Source of the DNA: Pigmentiphaga sp. NML080357
GTDB taxonomy: Bacteria > Pseudomonadota > Gammaproteobacteria > Burkholderiales > Burkholderiaceae_B
Direction: 5' to 3'
DNA: 64,000 nt
Assembly: GCF_002188465.1 (NCBI RefSeq)
Contig: NZ_NINW01000022.1
Location: 124,001 to 188,000 of the forward strand
Shown here piece by piece: positions 62,581 through 64,000 of this stretch. Under the pieces are notes generated by a model. That model saw nothing but the letters and a program-made list of their open reading frames with translations. It did no database searches and was not told the DNA's origin. Numbering within the stretch: position 1 is the stretch's first letter; each line of letters starts with the position of its first letter. The translations under genes were made by a program, and so were the position numbers.

Positions 62581-63162
62581 ATGACCAAGAACACCCTTCG
62601 TACGATCGCGTTGTCGCTCGCCCTGGCCACCGGAAGTGCCGGCGTATTCCACGCCGCCCACGCCCAGGCCACGACGGACAATAGCACGCAGACCGAGCAA
62701 AAGGCCGGGCAGGAGCGCCATCGCGGCTTCAAGGGCCACCATGGTCCCGTGCGCCATCACGCGTTCCATGCGGGCATGGGGCACGCGCCGCTGGCCATGC
62801 TGGGACACTTGAAATCCAAGCTCAACCTGACCGAATCGCAGCAGAAGCTCTGGGATGCCGCCCAGGGGCAGAGCCGTGAAGTCGGCCAGGCCATGCGCGC
62901 CCAGCGCGAGGAAGGCATCAAGGCGCTGCGCGCGCAGGCCGATGCCGGTCCGCTGGACCTGCGGGCCCTGACGGCCAAGCACGAAGCGGATCGGGCGGCG
63001 CTCAAGCCCAAGATGGATGCGGCCCGCGACGCCTGGCTGGCCGCCTATGACTCGCTCGATGCCAAGCAGAAGCAGATCGTCACCGACGCCGTGAAGAAGC
63101 GCATCGAACGGGGCGACCGCATGCGCGAGCATCGCCGCCCCGACCAGCCGGCCAAGAACTGA
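62581..63162 (+). CDS. His-rich Spy/CpxP-like periplasmic protein
   Basis: A 193-residue protein with a signal peptide (cleaved after AAHAQA, about residue 30), a His/Gly-rich segment HRGFKGHHGPVRHHAFHAGM (about 47-66), then a helical LTxxQ domain (LKSKLNLTESQQKLWDAAQG and a second helical pair to the end). This is the Spy/CpxP/CnrX-like fold of periplasmic chaperones and metal sensors. The His cluster suggests metal binding. It diverges from the two-component genes at 61682 and has its own terminator. Confidence 0.85.
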   Translation: MTKNTLRTIALSLALATGSAGVFHAAHAQATTDNSTQTEQKAGQERHRGFKGHHGPVRHHAFHAGMGHAPLAMLGHLKSKLNLTESQQKLWDAAQGQSREVGQAMRAQREEGIKALRAQADAGPLDLRALTAKHEADRAALKPKMDAARDAWLAAYDSLDAKQKQIVTDAVKKRIERGDRMREHRRPDQPAKN

Positions 63163-63180
63163 TCCCCCGGCGGCAGGCAG

Positions 63181-63213
63181 AAAACCGGCGCGGCGACGCG
63201 CCGGTTTTTTCTT
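63181..63213 (+). terminator. Rho-independent terminator
   Basis: AAAACCGGCGCG-GCGA-CGCGCCGGTTTT forms a perfect 12-bp stem with a GCGA tetraloop, extended by TTCTTT. It lies 18 bp after the Spy-like stop. Confidence 0.93.
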
Positions 63214-63237
63214 TGCGGTGGTACCCTTGATGCCGCC

Positions 63238-64000
63238 ATGAACCTCACCATCAAGCAGTTGCGTGCGTTCGTCAATGTGGTGAATGCCGGCAGCTTCACC
63301 GAAGCGGCCAAGCGCCTGTATGTGACGCAATCGGCATTGAGCCTGCTGCTGCGCGAGCTGGAAAGCGAACTGGGCGTGCGCCTGCTCGATCGCACCAGCC
63401 GCCGCACCGAGCTTTCCACGGCCGGCGCCGAGTTCTACCCGCTCGCGGTCAAGGTGCTCGAAGACCTGGACCATGCCGTCCACAGCACCTTGCAATTGCA
63501 CGAGCGCCTGCGCGGGAGCGTGCGGGTGGCGTGCACGCTGCTGTACGGCCAGGCGCTGATGCCCAAGATCCTGGCGCGGTTCGGCGAGCGCTTTCCCGGC
63601 ATCGCCGTGCGCATGCTGGACCTGCCCAATGAACAGGTACTGGCGCGGGTGGCGGCGGGCGAGGCCGACCTGGGCGTGGCGCCCCAGCGTGCCACGCCGG
63701 CCGGGCTGGCCCAGGAACGACTGTTCCAGGACCGCATCCAACTGATTTGTCCGCAAGACCACCCGCTGGTGCGCAGGAAGAAGGTCACCTGGGCCGAGGC
63801 CCTGGAATATCCCTTCATCACCCTGCCGCTGGATTTCACCGCCCGGCTGCAGGCCGATCTCACCGCGTGGTCGGAGGCGCTCAAGCTGGAGCCGGCCCAC
63901 TCCGTGGCCTACCTGACCACGGCCCTGGGCATGGTGCAATGGGGGCACGGCCTGACCGCGCTGCCGGCCTATTCCACGCCGCTGCTCAGGTCGTTCGGCC
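63238..64000 (+). CDS. LysR-family regulator (partial)
   Basis: About 254 residues are present; the 3' end is beyond the window. The DNA-binding part is clear (MNLTIKQLRAFVNVVNAGSF, QSALSLLLRELESELGVRLL), followed by a substrate domain from about residue 90 (GSVRVACTLLYGQALMPKIL). It has its own start 24 bp after the preceding terminator. Its target genes are probably beyond the window edge. Confidence 0.9.
   Translation, partial: MNLTIKQLRAFVNVVNAGSFTEAAKRLYVTQSALSLLLRELESELGVRLLDRTSRRTELSTAGAEFYPLAVKVLEDLDHAVHSTLQLHERLRGSVRVACTLLYGQALMPKILARFGERFPGIAVRMLDLPNEQVLARVAAGEADLGVAPQRATPAGLAQERLFQDRIQLICPQDHPLVRRKKVTWAEALEYPFITLPLDFTARLQADLTAWSEALKLEPAHSVAYLTTALGMVQWGHGLTALPAYSTPLLRSFG

Overview
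The window is GC-rich DNA of the Bordetella/Achromobacter type (Burkholderiales, Alcaligenaceae). This rests on gene content, not on a marker gene. Four single-gene Bug/TctC periplasmic solute receptors are scattered without TctA/TctB partners, many LysR and MarR regulators sit beside small catabolic operons, and housekeeping genes (gcvTHP, folA, thyA, ettA, minCDE, glnS) are interleaved with them. No rRNA, tRNA, CRISPR array, prophage or complete insertion sequence was recognised.

Layout. 1-4403: a leftward catabolic operon (Bug receptor, RraA-type aldolase, aconitase-superfamily large and small subunits, the last cut by the window edge) with a divergent LysR. 4482-8109: a DUF3016-type lipoprotein and two near-identical exported SAM-methyltransferase-like proteins, duplicated with their leader and separated by an opposing Bug gene. 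8144-12669: gcvT-gcvH-gcvP. 12701-14785: DHA2 drug exporter and divergent MarR. 14936-21556: heavy-metal RND operon (CzcI-, CzcC-, CzcB-, CzcA-like) ending in a PII-like protein. 21957-24792: penicillin-acylase-family lipoprotein plus a small secreted protein. 24814-25308: folA.

25339-35170 is an aromatic-acid (phthalate-like) catabolic island: reductase, Gfo/Idh dehydrogenase and MarR leftward; Rieske oxygenase, class II aldolase/decarboxylase, Fe3+-type ABC transporter with a fused permease, and a dienelactone hydrolase rightward. The divergent promoter region is AT-rich and carries repeated ACTTAGGTA motifs that are probably the MarR operators. 35258-43192: thyA, a YccS-like membrane protein, ggt, a Bug receptor and ettA. 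43271-44529: a glycine-rich lipoprotein and the broken tail of a paralogue. 44755-49058: a gentisate-type ring-cleavage operon (FAH-family hydrolase, gentisate dioxygenase, flavin monooxygenase, Bug receptor). 49172-53592: glycine-zipper lipoprotein, ferritin-like protein, and two divergent PepSY proteins next to a two-component system. 53662-55900: tarD (D-tartrate dehydratase) with a divergent LysR. 55872-57769: minCDE. 58119-59882: glnS. 60186-63162: a second two-component system divergent from a His-rich Spy/CpxP-like protein. 63238 to the end: a partial LysR.

The most unusual structure is a family of dispersed palindromic repeats (21050, 38543, 57865, 59935). Their conserved ends begin within about 0-14 bp of the stop codon of the adjoining gene and point away from it; at yccS the stop codon lies inside the repeat. 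Two copies in opposite orientation bracket glnS, and one is joined to a run of 20 G residues upstream of minC. This looks like a 3'-end-targeted repeat family that may act in termination, mRNA stability or recombination.
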